In this document: one piece after another, positions 22,072 through 29,978 of the stretch | Layout of the letters: each line of letters begins with the position of its first letter | Numbering within the stretch: the first letter of the stretch is position 1 | Origin: Scatosoma sp045127595 | GTDB taxonomy: Bacteria; Bacillota; Clostridia; Christensenellales; Borkfalkiaceae | DNA length: 64,000 bases | Direction: 5' to 3' | Assembly (NCBI GenBank): GCA_045127595.1 | Contig: JBGVQS010000001.1 | Span: forward strand, 1-64,000 | Made by a program: the position numbers and the translations under genes | Notes under the pieces: generated by a model | The model's database searches: none | The model's input: only the letters and a program-made list of their open reading frames with translations | What the model was told of the DNA's origin: nothing

Positions 22072-22458
22072 TTACTTGTTATACTTTCTGTATGCGCTGA
22101 CCAAAAGCTGTTGAGGAATCAATTCGTCCACGATCGGCGGAATTTCCTCCGCTTTGATGCCGTTTTTGCCCTGCATACGAACGACCGTATCGCGCACCGC
22201 TTCCACTACCGCAGCAGGCGCTACGCCACGCGGGCAACGCTCTACGCAAGCCATGCAAGAAAGACAGTTCCAAATAGCTTTTGATTCAAGCAACTCGTCA
22301 ATTCTGCCTTGACCGAGTCTGGTAACGAACTGATGCGGTTTGATGTCCATTTCTTTAAATGCAGGACAGCGTCCCGAGCATTTGCCGCATTTCATACACT
22401 TTCTTACGTCCGTACCAGAAAGCCGATTCAAATTTTCAATGCGTTCTTCTTTCGTCAT
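22072..22458 (-). CDS. hdrC: HdrC-type iron-sulfur subunit
   Basis: This 128-aa protein has two [4Fe-4S] motifs: CMKCGKCSGRCPAFK (about residues 21-35) and CLSCMACVERCPRG (about 65-78). HdrC links HdrA to HdrB electronically. It overlaps hdrB by four bases (ATGA type), which supports equal expression. The C-terminal half is helical, as in other HdrC proteins. Confidence 0.85.
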   Translation of the reverse strand: MTKEERIENLNRLSGTDVRKCMKCGKCSGRCPAFKEMDIKPHQFVTRLGQGRIDELLESKAIWNCLSCMACVERCPRGVAPAAVVEAVRDTVVRMQGKNGIKAEEIPPIVDELIPQQLLVSAYRKYNK

Positions 22459-23234
22459 GCTTTTACCCCCAATGCTTCCGCCAAAAGCTCGGTGAAGTAC
22501 TTCACGGGAAGAATGTTATCGCCGTTTACCTGTAAATTATACAAGCAAAGCGGACACGCGGTAATCACTTCTTCCGCTCCCTTTTCTTTTGCGCTAGTAA
22601 GTACCTTGCGGCTCTTCTGTTTAGGAAGCTCCGCATTTTTAAGCGCCACGTACGCACCGCAACATTCGTTACGGAAAGGATAGATCACGGGCGTACCGCC
22701 GATTGCTTTGATAAAATCTTCGATAATCGTAGGATTTTCAGGGTTGTCAAATGCCATTACGCCACTGGGACGGAGAAGCAAACAACCGTAATACGCACCG
22801 ATTTTTCTATTCAACGGATTGACAACCGCCTTTTTGATGTTATCGAAGCCGACTACGTTTTTCAGCATTTCGAGATAATGCAGAACTTCCGTTTCCCCTT
22901 TGTACGGTTCGTCGAGTTTTAAATAGTTATTCGCACGGAAACAGATGTCCTCGTTCGATTTCATATCTTCGTTGGTGCGCTTGATAACGTTATGACAAGC
23001 GGAGCAAAGCGTGAGCAATTTCCCCCCATTGTGTTTCGCGTAATCAAGTGCGCGTACCGCTGAAAGCTTGGTTGCAATCTCGTCCGTGCCCATAGGGTAC
23101 ACAGCGCCGCAACATTGCCAATTTTCGATTTCTTCCATTTCTACGCCAAGCGCTTTTGCGCAAAGACGGGCGGTTACGTCCAATTCTTTGGCTTTCGTCC
23201 TGAGCGTACAGCCGGGATAATAACTGATTTTCAT
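22455..23234 (-). CDS. hdrB: HdrB-type CCG-domain subunit
   Basis: This 259-aa protein has two CCG domains that bind non-cubane clusters. The first has YYPGCTL, WQCCGAVYP and LCSACHN; the second has YYGCLLLRPSG, NECCGAYVALK and ACPLCLYN. In methanogens HdrB reduces the CoM-S-S-CoB disulfide, which bacteria of this type lack, so the natural acceptor here is different. The operon suggests it passes electrons to the fumarate reductase Fe-S subunit, which lacks its own CCG domain. It lies 31 bases after fumarase. Confidence 0.85.
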   Translation of the reverse strand: MKISYYPGCTLRTKAKELDVTARLCAKALGVEMEEIENWQCCGAVYPMGTDEIATKLSAVRALDYAKHNGGKLLTLCSACHNVIKRTNEDMKSNEDICFRANNYLKLDEPYKGETEVLHYLEMLKNVVGFDNIKKAVVNPLNRKIGAYYGCLLLRPSGVMAFDNPENPTIIEDFIKAIGGTPVIYPFRNECCGAYVALKNAELPKQKSRKVLTSAKEKGAEEVITACPLCLYNLQVNGDNILPVKYFTELLAEALGVKA

Positions 23235-23265
23235 TTTTATACGCTACCTTTTTATAATTTTTCGC

Positions 23266-24642
23266 TTACTTTTGCGGATACGCCATTTCTTCGGGACGGA
23301 AAACTTCGTCGAATTTTTCCGCAGTCAAGAACCCAAGCGCAACGCACGCTTCTTTCAGCGAAATATTTTCCTTATACGCTTTCTTTGCCGTCTTAGCCGC
23401 ATTTTCATACCCGATATAGGGATTGAGCGCCGTTACCAGCATCAAAGAGTTGTAAAGGTTATGATGCATTTTTTCTTTGTTCGCTTTGATACCGGTTACG
23501 CAGTTCTTTTCAAACGATACGATACCGTCTGCGAGCAATCTTGCCGATTGTAAGAAATTGTAGATGATGACGGGCATGAACACGTTCAGTTCAAAGTTCC
23601 CCTGCGAAGCGCCTACGCCTACCGCAACGTCGTTGCCCATAACTTGTACCGCTACCATTGTCATTGATTCGCATTGCGTCGGGTTGACTTTTCCGGGCAT
23701 AATTGAAGAACCGGGTTCGTTTTCGGGAATGAAAATTTCGCCAAGCCCATCGCGAGGACCGCTTGCAAGCCAACGTACGTCGTTTGCAATCTTCATCAAG
23801 TTACAAGCGAGCGCTTTTAACGCGCCGTGCGCAAATACAAGCTCGTCTTTCGCCGTCAATGCGTGATATTTATTCGCCGCCGTTATGAACGTCTTACCCG
23901 TCAACGCGCTTACCTGCGCCGCAACTTCTTCCGCAAAGCCCTTGGGTGCATTCAAGCCCGTTCCGACCGCCGTACCGCCAAGCGCGAGTTCCTTCAAGCC
24001 GGGCAAGGCAAGCTCAAGCTGCCCTTTCGTCTTTTCGAGCATATTCGTCCAACCGCTGATTTCCTGCGAGAATGCGATGGGAACTGCGTCCTGCAAGTGG
24101 GTTCTGCCGCTCTTAACGATTCCTTCGTTTTCCTTTTCCAAACGCTTGAAGGTTGCAATCAAGCGATCGATTGCAGGGAAAAGCTTATCTTCGATTGCAA
24201 TTACCGCCGCAATATGCATTGCCGTAGGGAAGGTATCGTTGGAGCTTTGGCTCTTGTTAATATCGTCGTTGGGATGGAGCAGTTTCTTGCCCGCAATTTC
24301 GTTGCCGCGGTTTGCGATAACTTCGTTTGCGTTCATGTTCGACTGCGTGCCGCTACCCGTTTGCCAAACAACGAGCGGGAAATGTCCGTTAAGTTCCCCT
24401 GAAATAACTTCGTCGCAAGCCGCGCAGATCGCGTCTTTCTTTTCTTCGGGGAGTTTCCCAAGCTTGCAGTTCGCAAGCGCAGCCGCTTTCTTTAAAATCC
24501 CAAACGCGTGGGTAATTTCACGGGGCATTACTTCGTTGCCGATTTGGAAATTTTGATAACTTCTTTGGGTTTGCGCCGCCCAATATCTGTCGGCAGGAAC
24601 TTGCATTTCCCCCATTGTGTCTTTTTCAATACGGTATTCCAT
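23266..24642 (-). CDS. fumC: Class II fumarase
   Basis: This 458-aa enzyme converts malate to fumarate without an iron-sulfur cluster. Signatures are TGSGTQSNMNANEV, NKSQSSNDTFPTAMH, SGRTHLQDAVPIAFSQE and the superfamily signature GSSIMPGKVNPTQCE. Length is normal for FumC. It is the second gene of the operon, between lactate/malate dehydrogenase and hdrB, so it supplies fumarate to the reductase at the operon's end. Confidence 0.93.
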   Translation of the reverse strand: MEYRIEKDTMGEMQVPADRYWAAQTQRSYQNFQIGNEVMPREITHAFGILKKAAALANCKLGKLPEEKKDAICAACDEVISGELNGHFPLVVWQTGSGTQSNMNANEVIANRGNEIAGKKLLHPNDDINKSQSSNDTFPTAMHIAAVIAIEDKLFPAIDRLIATFKRLEKENEGIVKSGRTHLQDAVPIAFSQEISGWTNMLEKTKGQLELALPGLKELALGGTAVGTGLNAPKGFAEEVAAQVSALTGKTFITAANKYHALTAKDELVFAHGALKALACNLMKIANDVRWLASGPRDGLGEIFIPENEPGSSIMPGKVNPTQCESMTMVAVQVMGNDVAVGVGASQGNFELNVFMPVIIYNFLQSARLLADGIVSFEKNCVTGIKANKEKMHHNLYNSLMLVTALNPYIGYENAAKTAKKAYKENISLKEACVALGFLTAEKFDEVFRPEEMAYPQK

Positions 24643-24658
24643 GGATTCTTTCTCCGTT

Positions 24659-25609
24659 TTAAATTTCGATTTGTGCGATAACGCCTTTCAATACTTCCGC
24701 GCTGTGCTTCATCTTTTCGAGTTCTTCGTCGGAAAGCTTGGGCGTAAGCGTCGTTACAATTCCGTCGTTTCCGATTGCGCAAAGAGTAGAAAGCGCAACG
24801 TCGGAAATGCCGTATTCCCCTTCAAGCACCGTCGATACGGGCAAAATGGTATACGCGCTGGAATAGATCGAGTTGACAATTTGCGTTACGCAAGCCGCGA
24901 TACCGTAGAAGGTCGCGCCCTTGCCTGCGATAATTTGACCGCCCGATTTCTTCACGTATTCTTCTACTTCTTCGTGCGTATAAGGGGTAACCGTCAAAAC
25001 ACTGCTGTCCGTCAACGTGCTTTCATATTCCTTCAAAGGAATCCCCGAAATATCCGCCGTGGACCACGCTACGAAAGAGCTGTCGCCGTGTTCGCCGAGC
25101 ACATATGCGTGTACTTGCTTTTGGTTTACCGAATAAAGCTCGGATAAACGAGTACGCAAACGAATGCTATCCAACGTCGTACCAGTACCGATAACGCGGT
25201 TTCTAGGCACGCCCGTGATCTTGCAGAAGACGTACGTCAAAATGTCAACGGGATTTGCTACGAACAAGTAAAGCGCATCAGGACAAGCTTTCACAATCAA
25301 AGGAGCGATTCCCTTTAAAATGTTTACGTTCGTCTGCGTAAGATCGATACGCGATTGACCGGGCTTTCTACCTACGCCCGACGTAACGATTACGATATCC
25401 GAACCAGCTGCGTCTTCGTACGTGCCGAAATAGATCTTTGCCGGCGAGAGATAGGGCGTAGCTTGACGAATATCCAACGCTTCGCCTTTCGCTTTCGCTT
25501 CGTTCACGTCGATCAATACGATTTCCGCAACAGAGCCGGTCGCAACCAACGTGTACGCAACCGTAGCCCCAACCGAGCCTGCACCAATGATAGTTACTTT
25601 GTTGTTCAT
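24659..25609 (-). CDS. L-lactate/malate dehydrogenase family enzyme
   Basis: This 316-aa NAD-dependent 2-hydroxyacid dehydrogenase has TIIGAGSVGATVAYTL (NAD fold), VANPVDILTYV, a catalytic GEHGDSSF and DSIRLRTRLSE. The specificity loop reads TSGVGRKPGQSRIDL. At the position where lactate enzymes have Gln and malate enzymes have Arg, this protein has Arg. The later ATFYGIAA segment is more lactate-like. Context (first gene before fumarase and a fumarate reductase) favours oxaloacetate/malate, but the call is open. It has its own strong promoter. Confidence 0.8.
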   Translation of the reverse strand: MNNKVTIIGAGSVGATVAYTLVATGSVAEIVLIDVNEAKAKGEALDIRQATPYLSPAKIYFGTYEDAAGSDIVIVTSGVGRKPGQSRIDLTQTNVNILKGIAPLIVKACPDALYLFVANPVDILTYVFCKITGVPRNRVIGTGTTLDSIRLRTRLSELYSVNQKQVHAYVLGEHGDSSFVAWSTADISGIPLKEYESTLTDSSVLTVTPYTHEEVEEYVKKSGGQIIAGKGATFYGIAACVTQIVNSIYSSAYTILPVSTVLEGEYGISDVALSTLCAIGNDGIVTTLTPKLSDEELEKMKHSAEVLKGVIAQIEI

Positions 25610-25702
25610 ACTTTATTCTCCGTTTTAATTTTTTTCCTTCCCGTCCTTTCAAGACGGCTTCTTTGTCCTAGAGTTTCCTCTTATCTTAACTCCTACGGCA
25701 CT

Positions 25703-25731
25703 ATTATACCATAAAATCCGCGGAATCACAA
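25703..25731 (-). promoter_or_regulatory. Promoter of the dehydrogenase-fumarase-Hdr-Flx-Frd operon
   Basis: On the minus strand, TTGTGA (25726-25731), a 17-base spacer and TATAAT (25703-25708) stand about 95 bases before the dehydrogenase start. No other good promoter is seen before the operon's terminator. Confidence 0.65.
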
Positions 25732-25810
25732 ATGCTTGACGCTTTTTTTTGAAAGTTTTATTCGCTAAATCGATAAATTTTTATCTTTTTCGCGTTTTGT
25801 CGAAAAAAGT

Positions 25811-25846
25811 AAAAAAATTGCGCTACGATTTGTAATCGAAACGCAA
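25811..25846 (-). terminator. Terminator of the opp remnant operon
   Basis: On the minus strand, TTGCG and CGCAA close an inner CGATT-ACA-AATCG stem, followed by seven T's. It ends the oppC'-oppD-oppF-small-protein unit before the next promoter. Confidence 0.8.
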
Positions 25847-25855
25847 CTTATAACG

Positions 25856-26116
25856 TTATTTCAGCCAAAAATACGCAAGGAGTACCATGAGCGCAAAACT
25901 GATGGTAACGCAAACGATTACGGGCAAAAACGCCGCATACGCACCGCGAACCATCGCGCGGTATTCCTTTTTGGTAACTTTCTCGATCGGGCGTTTTTTT
26001 ATCCCTTTTTTCCTTGCGGGATCGTACCATTTAAAGCCCTCGACGTTCATATCCGCAACCGTCGTTTCCATATCGAGCGTATCTTTCTTTTTGACTTTCT
26101 TTTCTTTCTTTTTCAT
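25856..26116 (-). CDS. Small single-pass membrane protein (86 aa)
   Basis: The N-terminus is very basic (MKKKEKKVKKKDTLDMETTV). Residues about 60-84 form one membrane segment (AAFLPVIVCVTISFALMVLL). It follows oppF by nine bases and ends the transcription unit. No family was recognised. It could be an accessory or stability factor for the transporter, or unrelated. Confidence 0.6.
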   Translation of the reverse strand: MKKKEKKVKKKDTLDMETTVADMNVEGFKWYDPARKKGIKKRPIEKVTKKEYRAMVRGAYAAFLPVIVCVTISFALMVLLAYFWLK

Positions 26117-26125
26117 GCCGACGCC

Positions 26126-27511
26126 TTATTGATCCGTCTGCGTATTCCCCTGCAATTCAGGATCGTAAAGATGGCAGGCGCAGAAATGCCCTTCTTCCAC
26201 CTCTCTATACGCAGGAACGACTTTTTTACAAATATCCATGCATTGTTCACAACGGGTATGGAATTTACACCCCTTGGGCGGATTTACTGGAGAAGGAATA
26301 TCCCCTTTCAAAATCACGCGGTTCATCTTCACGTGCGGATTCGGTACAGGCACAGCCGAGAACAACGCCTTAGTATACGGATGCAACGTATTGTTAAAAA
26401 TACGTTCCTTTGTACCGTATTCGACCATGCTCCCCAAATACATAACGCCCACTTCGTCGGAAATATGCTTTACGACGGACAAGTCGTGCGAAATGAATAC
26501 GTACGTCAAACCAAGCTCCCTTTGCAGTTCTTTGAGCATATTGATAATTTGCGCCTGAATCGACACGTCGAGCGCGGAAACAGGCTCGTCGCAAATCACA
26601 AGCTCAGGCTTTAACGCAAGCGCGCGTGCAATACAGATACGCTGTCTTTGACCGCCTGAAAATTCGTGCGGGTAACGGTCGAAATAATGGGGCTGCAGCC
26701 CGCATTGCTTCATCACTTTCAACACGTATTCGCGATAATGCTTTTTATCCACCAAGCCGTGCGCAAGCGCCGCTTCGCCGATAATCGCGCCAACCGTTAA
26801 GCGGGGAGAAAGACTCGCGTACGGGTCTTGAAAAATCATCTGCATATTCGGGCGGAGTTTATCAAATTCCTTTTCGGGAATCTTGGAAACGTCTTTGCCT
26901 TTAAAGAGTATTTCGCCGCCGGTTACGTCGTACAAGCGCAAAATCGTGCGCCCCATCGTCGTTTTACCACAGCCCGATTCCCCTACGATCCCAAGCGTCT
27001 TCCCTTTTGCAATCTTAAAGGAAACGTTGTCTACCGCTTTCAAATTCTTCTTTACTTTCCCGAACAGGTTCTTTTCTACGGGGAAGTATTTTTTTAGATT
27101 TTTTACTTCCAACAGCACCGCTTCCGCCGTTTCAGGTTCTTCAAGCGTAGTTTCTTCCGCCGTTTGCGGCGTGGAATCCACCGTTACCGAAAGAGTTTCT
27201 TCCACGGGTTCTTCTACCGCTTCTACCATTTCTTTGGGTGTTTCTTCCGTGCAGACGGGCGTAGCTTGCGCTTGTGTATTTTCGCAAACGGGAGTAGGCT
27301 GTTCTTCAAGCTTCTTTTCTTCCAACCGACTTGTTTCCTGCGGCGTTTCTTCCACGTCCTTTTTCACGTAGAGCGGCGCGTCGCAAGCCGGACAAATATA
27401 CAGTCTGTTCCAAATATGCAAAATCAGTTTTTTACCGCATTTGGGGCAGCTTGTAAAAATTTGTTCTTCGGGAGAAAGGTCAGGCGTTTTTACGTTCGTT
27501 TGCTCATTCAT
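26126..27511 (-). CDS. oppF: OppF-type peptide ABC transporter ATPase with zinc-ribbon extension
   Basis: I chose ATG 27509-27511 (MNEQTNVKTP), overlapping the oppD stop by eight bases with a G-rich SD. The ATPase domain starts near residue 135: Walker A GIVGESGCGKTTMGR, Q-loop QMIFQDPYASLSP, signature HEFSGGQRQRICIARAL, Walker B LVICDEPVSALDV and FISHDLSVV. The usual Opp C-terminus has a cysteine set (CKFHTRCEQCMDIC). The N-terminal 130 residues are unusual: a zinc ribbon (CPKCGKKL, then CPACDAPLY) and a long acidic Glu/Thr/Pro linker. OppF couples ATP hydrolysis to peptide import. Confidence 0.85.
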   Translation of the reverse strand: MNEQTNVKTPDLSPEEQIFTSCPKCGKKLILHIWNRLYICPACDAPLYVKKDVEETPQETSRLEEKKLEEQPTPVCENTQAQATPVCTEETPKEMVEAVEEPVEETLSVTVDSTPQTAEETTLEEPETAEAVLLEVKNLKKYFPVEKNLFGKVKKNLKAVDNVSFKIAKGKTLGIVGESGCGKTTMGRTILRLYDVTGGEILFKGKDVSKIPEKEFDKLRPNMQMIFQDPYASLSPRLTVGAIIGEAALAHGLVDKKHYREYVLKVMKQCGLQPHYFDRYPHEFSGGQRQRICIARALALKPELVICDEPVSALDVSIQAQIINMLKELQRELGLTYVFISHDLSVVKHISDEVGVMYLGSMVEYGTKERIFNNTLHPYTKALFSAVPVPNPHVKMNRVILKGDIPSPVNPPKGCKFHTRCEQCMDICKKVVPAYREVEEGHFCACHLYDPELQGNTQTDQ

Positions 27512-28814
27512 TTGCCCCGTCCCCCTTTTCTTCGTTTGTCTTTTCCGCATATAAGTAGCAGGAAACGCTGTGCGTATCCGAAACCTTGATCAGCTTGGGA
27601 TATTCGCCCGCGCATTCCTTGCGGCATTTTTCACATCTATCGCGGAAATAACAATAATTCGGCATATCCACGGGATTTGGAACGAAGCCTGGAATGCAGT
27701 ACAACGATTCCACTTCGCCGTCCACCGTAGGCTTACTCTTTTGCAAACCGATGGTGTACGGATGCAAAGGATTGTCGAAAATATCTTCCGCCGTGCCCAT
27801 TTCAATAATTTTGCCCGCATACATAACCACGACGAAATCCGCCATCTCCGCCACAACGCCAAGGTCATGCGTGATGAGCATAATCGAACCGTTGATCTTC
27901 TTTTTAATTTCACGGAGCAAATCAAGAATTTGCGCCTGAATGGTTACGTCGAGCGCCGTAGTCGGCTCGTCTGCGATAATCAAACGCGGGTTGCAAAGGA
28001 GCGCCATTGCGATCATAACGCGCTGACGCATACCGCCCGAAAGCTCGTGCGGGAATTTTTTATACACGCCTTCGGGATCGGCAATTCCAACGAGTTTCAG
28101 CATTTCCACACTACGCTTTTTCGCGTTCTTTTTTGAAATGCCCTCAATGTGCAAAAAGGCAACCTCGTCGAGCTGATTCCCGATCGTGAAAACGGGATTA
28201 AGCGAAGTCATCGGTTCTTGGAAAATCATAGAAATTTCCCGACCGCGAATAGAGCGCATTGCTTCGACGGGCATTTTCGCAATATCGTATACCTTTTCTT
28301 CCATCTCGTACATGATGCCGCCGAGTTCGTTTTTCTTTTGGATAGGTTTTCCCTTTTTATCCTTTTTAACGACCGTTTGACCGTCTACGGTTTCCGTTTC
28401 GTACGCAGGAATTTTCTTCCCCTTTTCGTCCCGACGGAACGCATTTGTGCGGAAACGGATCGAACCGCTGACAATTTGACCGCTCGGACCTTGTACGAGC
28501 TGCATCAAGGAAAGCGAAGTTACGCTTTTACCGCAGCCCGACTCCCCGACAACGCCGACCGTAGAGCCGGCAGGAATGGAAAAGGTAACGCCGTTTACAG
28601 CCTTTACCGTACCCGTATCCGTAAAGAAATAGGTGTGTAAATCGTCGAATTCGATAATATTTTTCGGATCTTTCATCTGCGTGAGATATTCCGCTTCGAC
28701 GTCCTTTCTTTTCTTTTCCTGTTCAAATTTCTTCGTTACTTTTCGATTATTGCGCGCGATTTTACGGGATTCTCTGCCCGACAAATAATGAGATTTTTTC
28801 TTCTTCTCGGACAT
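27504..28814 (-). CDS. oppD: OppD-type peptide ABC transporter ATPase
   Basis: This 436-aa protein has Walker A GVVGESGCGKSVTSLSLMQL, Q-loop SMIFQEPMTSLNP, signature HELSGGMRQRVMIAMAL, Walker B LIIADEPTTALDVTIQ and a C-terminal cysteine set (CYFRDRCEKCRKEC). Two things are unusual: a basic N-terminal extension of about 50 residues (SEKKKKSHYLSGRESRKIAR), and a Lys-rich insert of about 60 residues between Walker A and the Q-loop (DEKGKKIPAYE onward). It pairs with OppF as the heterodimeric ATPase. Confidence 0.88.
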   Translation of the reverse strand: MSEKKKKSHYLSGRESRKIARNNRKVTKKFEQEKKRKDVEAEYLTQMKDPKNIIEFDDLHTYFFTDTGTVKAVNGVTFSIPAGSTVGVVGESGCGKSVTSLSLMQLVQGPSGQIVSGSIRFRTNAFRRDEKGKKIPAYETETVDGQTVVKKDKKGKPIQKKNELGGIMYEMEEKVYDIAKMPVEAMRSIRGREISMIFQEPMTSLNPVFTIGNQLDEVAFLHIEGISKKNAKKRSVEMLKLVGIADPEGVYKKFPHELSGGMRQRVMIAMALLCNPRLIIADEPTTALDVTIQAQILDLLREIKKKINGSIMLITHDLGVVAEMADFVVVMYAGKIIEMGTAEDIFDNPLHPYTIGLQKSKPTVDGEVESLYCIPGFVPNPVDMPNYCYFRDRCEKCRKECAGEYPKLIKVSDTHSVSCYLYAEKTNEEKGDGANE

Positions 28815-28818
28815 GGTA

Positions 28819-29151
28819 TCACCTCTTCATCTTGGGATCGAACGCGTCGCGCAAACCGTCGCCGACAAAGTTGAACGCGAGAATGGCAAGCGTAATACAA
28901 ATCCCGGGCGGCAGCCAGAAATTCGGGTATGCGTTCAAGAATTCGAACTTTGCCGCGTCGTTGATCATTGAACCCCAAGTAGGAACGTCCAAAGGCGCGC
29001 CCAAGCCCAAATACCCAAGCGTTGCTTCCGTCAAAATAATACTACCCAGCCCCAGCGTCATAGAAACGATAAGCTGCGGCATAACGTTGGGCAACAAATG
29101 ACGGAATATCTTCGTCTTTGTGGAAAGCCCCGAGCATTTTGCCGCCAACAT
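28819..29151 (-). pseudogene. oppC, C-terminal fragment only
   Basis: The 110 residues correspond to the last third of an OppC/DppC permease, from within the EAA loop (AAKCSGLSTKTKIFRHLLPN) through two or three membrane segments to VGDGLRDAFDPKMKR. Full OppC proteins are about 300 aa. No upstream coding sequence for the rest, nor oppB or oppA, is present before the histidine operon terminator. A perfect sigma-A promoter sits directly upstream, so the fragment and oppDF may still be expressed. Deletion is the simplest explanation; an assembly join is the alternative. Confidence 0.75.
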
Positions 29152-29162
29152 AAATTCCTATC

Positions 29163-29191
29163 ATTTTACTCTAAAAAAATATATTTGTCAA
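29163..29191 (-). promoter_or_regulatory. Sigma-A promoter before the oppC fragment
   Basis: On the minus strand, TTGACA (29186-29191), a 17-base spacer and TAAAAT (29163-29168). The expected transcript start is only about five bases before the ATG of the fragment. Confidence 0.75.
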
Positions 29192-29259
29192 CTGTCTTTT
29201 CCTACATAATTATAATAAAAAACAGGAAAAGCGGTTTTTCAAGGCGGGGAATTTTGCAT

Positions 29260-29298
29260 AAAAAAGAAAAAACGCCCTTTGCAAAACCGCAAAGAACG
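29260..29298 (-). terminator. Terminator of the histidine operon
   Basis: CGTTCTTTGC and GCAAAGGGCG pair around GGTTTT on the minus strand, followed by TTTTTTCTTTTTT. It lies 20 bases after hisIE. Confidence 0.85.
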
Positions 29299-29317
29299 TT
29301 TTTATACTCTCATAAAA

Positions 29318-29965
29318 TTAGGTCATTTTTTCCTGTTTTACTTTATGGTCGATAACGTGTCTGGACGCAAGCTCCTTTTGTACGTCGTCTACCGTAATCC
29401 CCATTTGCGCCATCAAAACCATTACGTGATAGGTCAAATCGGCTATTTCGTAAATCGTTTCCTTTTTATCGTCCGCTTTTGCCGCAATAATGACCTCGGT
29501 ATTTTCTTCCCCAACCTTTTTCAAAATCTTATCCAAGCCCTTTTCAAACAAATACGTCGTATACGAGCCTTGGGGCAGTTCCGTTTTTCTTTGCAACAAA
29601 AGTCCATATAATCCGCGCAAACTGAATTCCGAGGTTTCTTCATTGATAAAAAGGGTATTAAAAAAGCAGCTTTCTTCCCCCGTATGACAGGCGGGCCCCG
29701 CTTTATCCACCTTTATCAGCAACGCGTCCTTATCGCAATCCGCCGTAATGGAAACGACCGTTTGATAATTACCGCTCGTTTCTCCTTTGCGCCAAAGCTC
29801 TTGACGGCTTCTGCTCCAAAAGCAAGTGCGCTTTTCTTTGAGCGTGATTTCCAAGCTTTCCTTGTTCATATACGCAACCGTCAATACGTCTTTCGTCAAA
29901 GCGTCCACCACGATTGCAGGAATCAATCCGTCCTTGTCAAATTTCAATTCTTCAATAGCAATCAT
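29318..29965 (-). CDS. hisI: HisIE, phosphoribosyl-AMP cyclohydrolase / phosphoribosyl-ATP pyrophosphatase
   Basis: This 215-aa bifunctional enzyme catalyses steps 2 and 3 of histidine synthesis. The HisI part has the zinc-binding DCDKDAL, and ACHTGEESCFFNTLF near residues 93-107. The HisE part starts near residue 117, with SYTTYLFEKGLDKILKKVGE, ENTEVIIAAKADDK and ADLTYHVMVLM. SD AAAGGAG precedes the start. It is the last gene of the operon. Confidence 0.95.
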   Translation of the reverse strand: MIAIEELKFDKDGLIPAIVVDALTKDVLTVAYMNKESLEITLKEKRTCFWSRSRQELWRKGETSGNYQTVVSITADCDKDALLIKVDKAGPACHTGEESCFFNTLFINEETSEFSLRGLYGLLLQRKTELPQGSYTTYLFEKGLDKILKKVGEENTEVIIAAKADDKKETIYEIADLTYHVMVLMAQMGITVDDVQKELASRHVIDHKVKQEKMT

Positions 29966-29978
29966 ATTCTTTCTCCTT

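Noticed and set aside
22455..23234. Methanogenesis-type heterodisulfide reductase
   Set aside because: Hdr homologues are widespread in bacteria, and no coenzyme M or B or methanogenesis genes are present; bacterial redox use is more likely.
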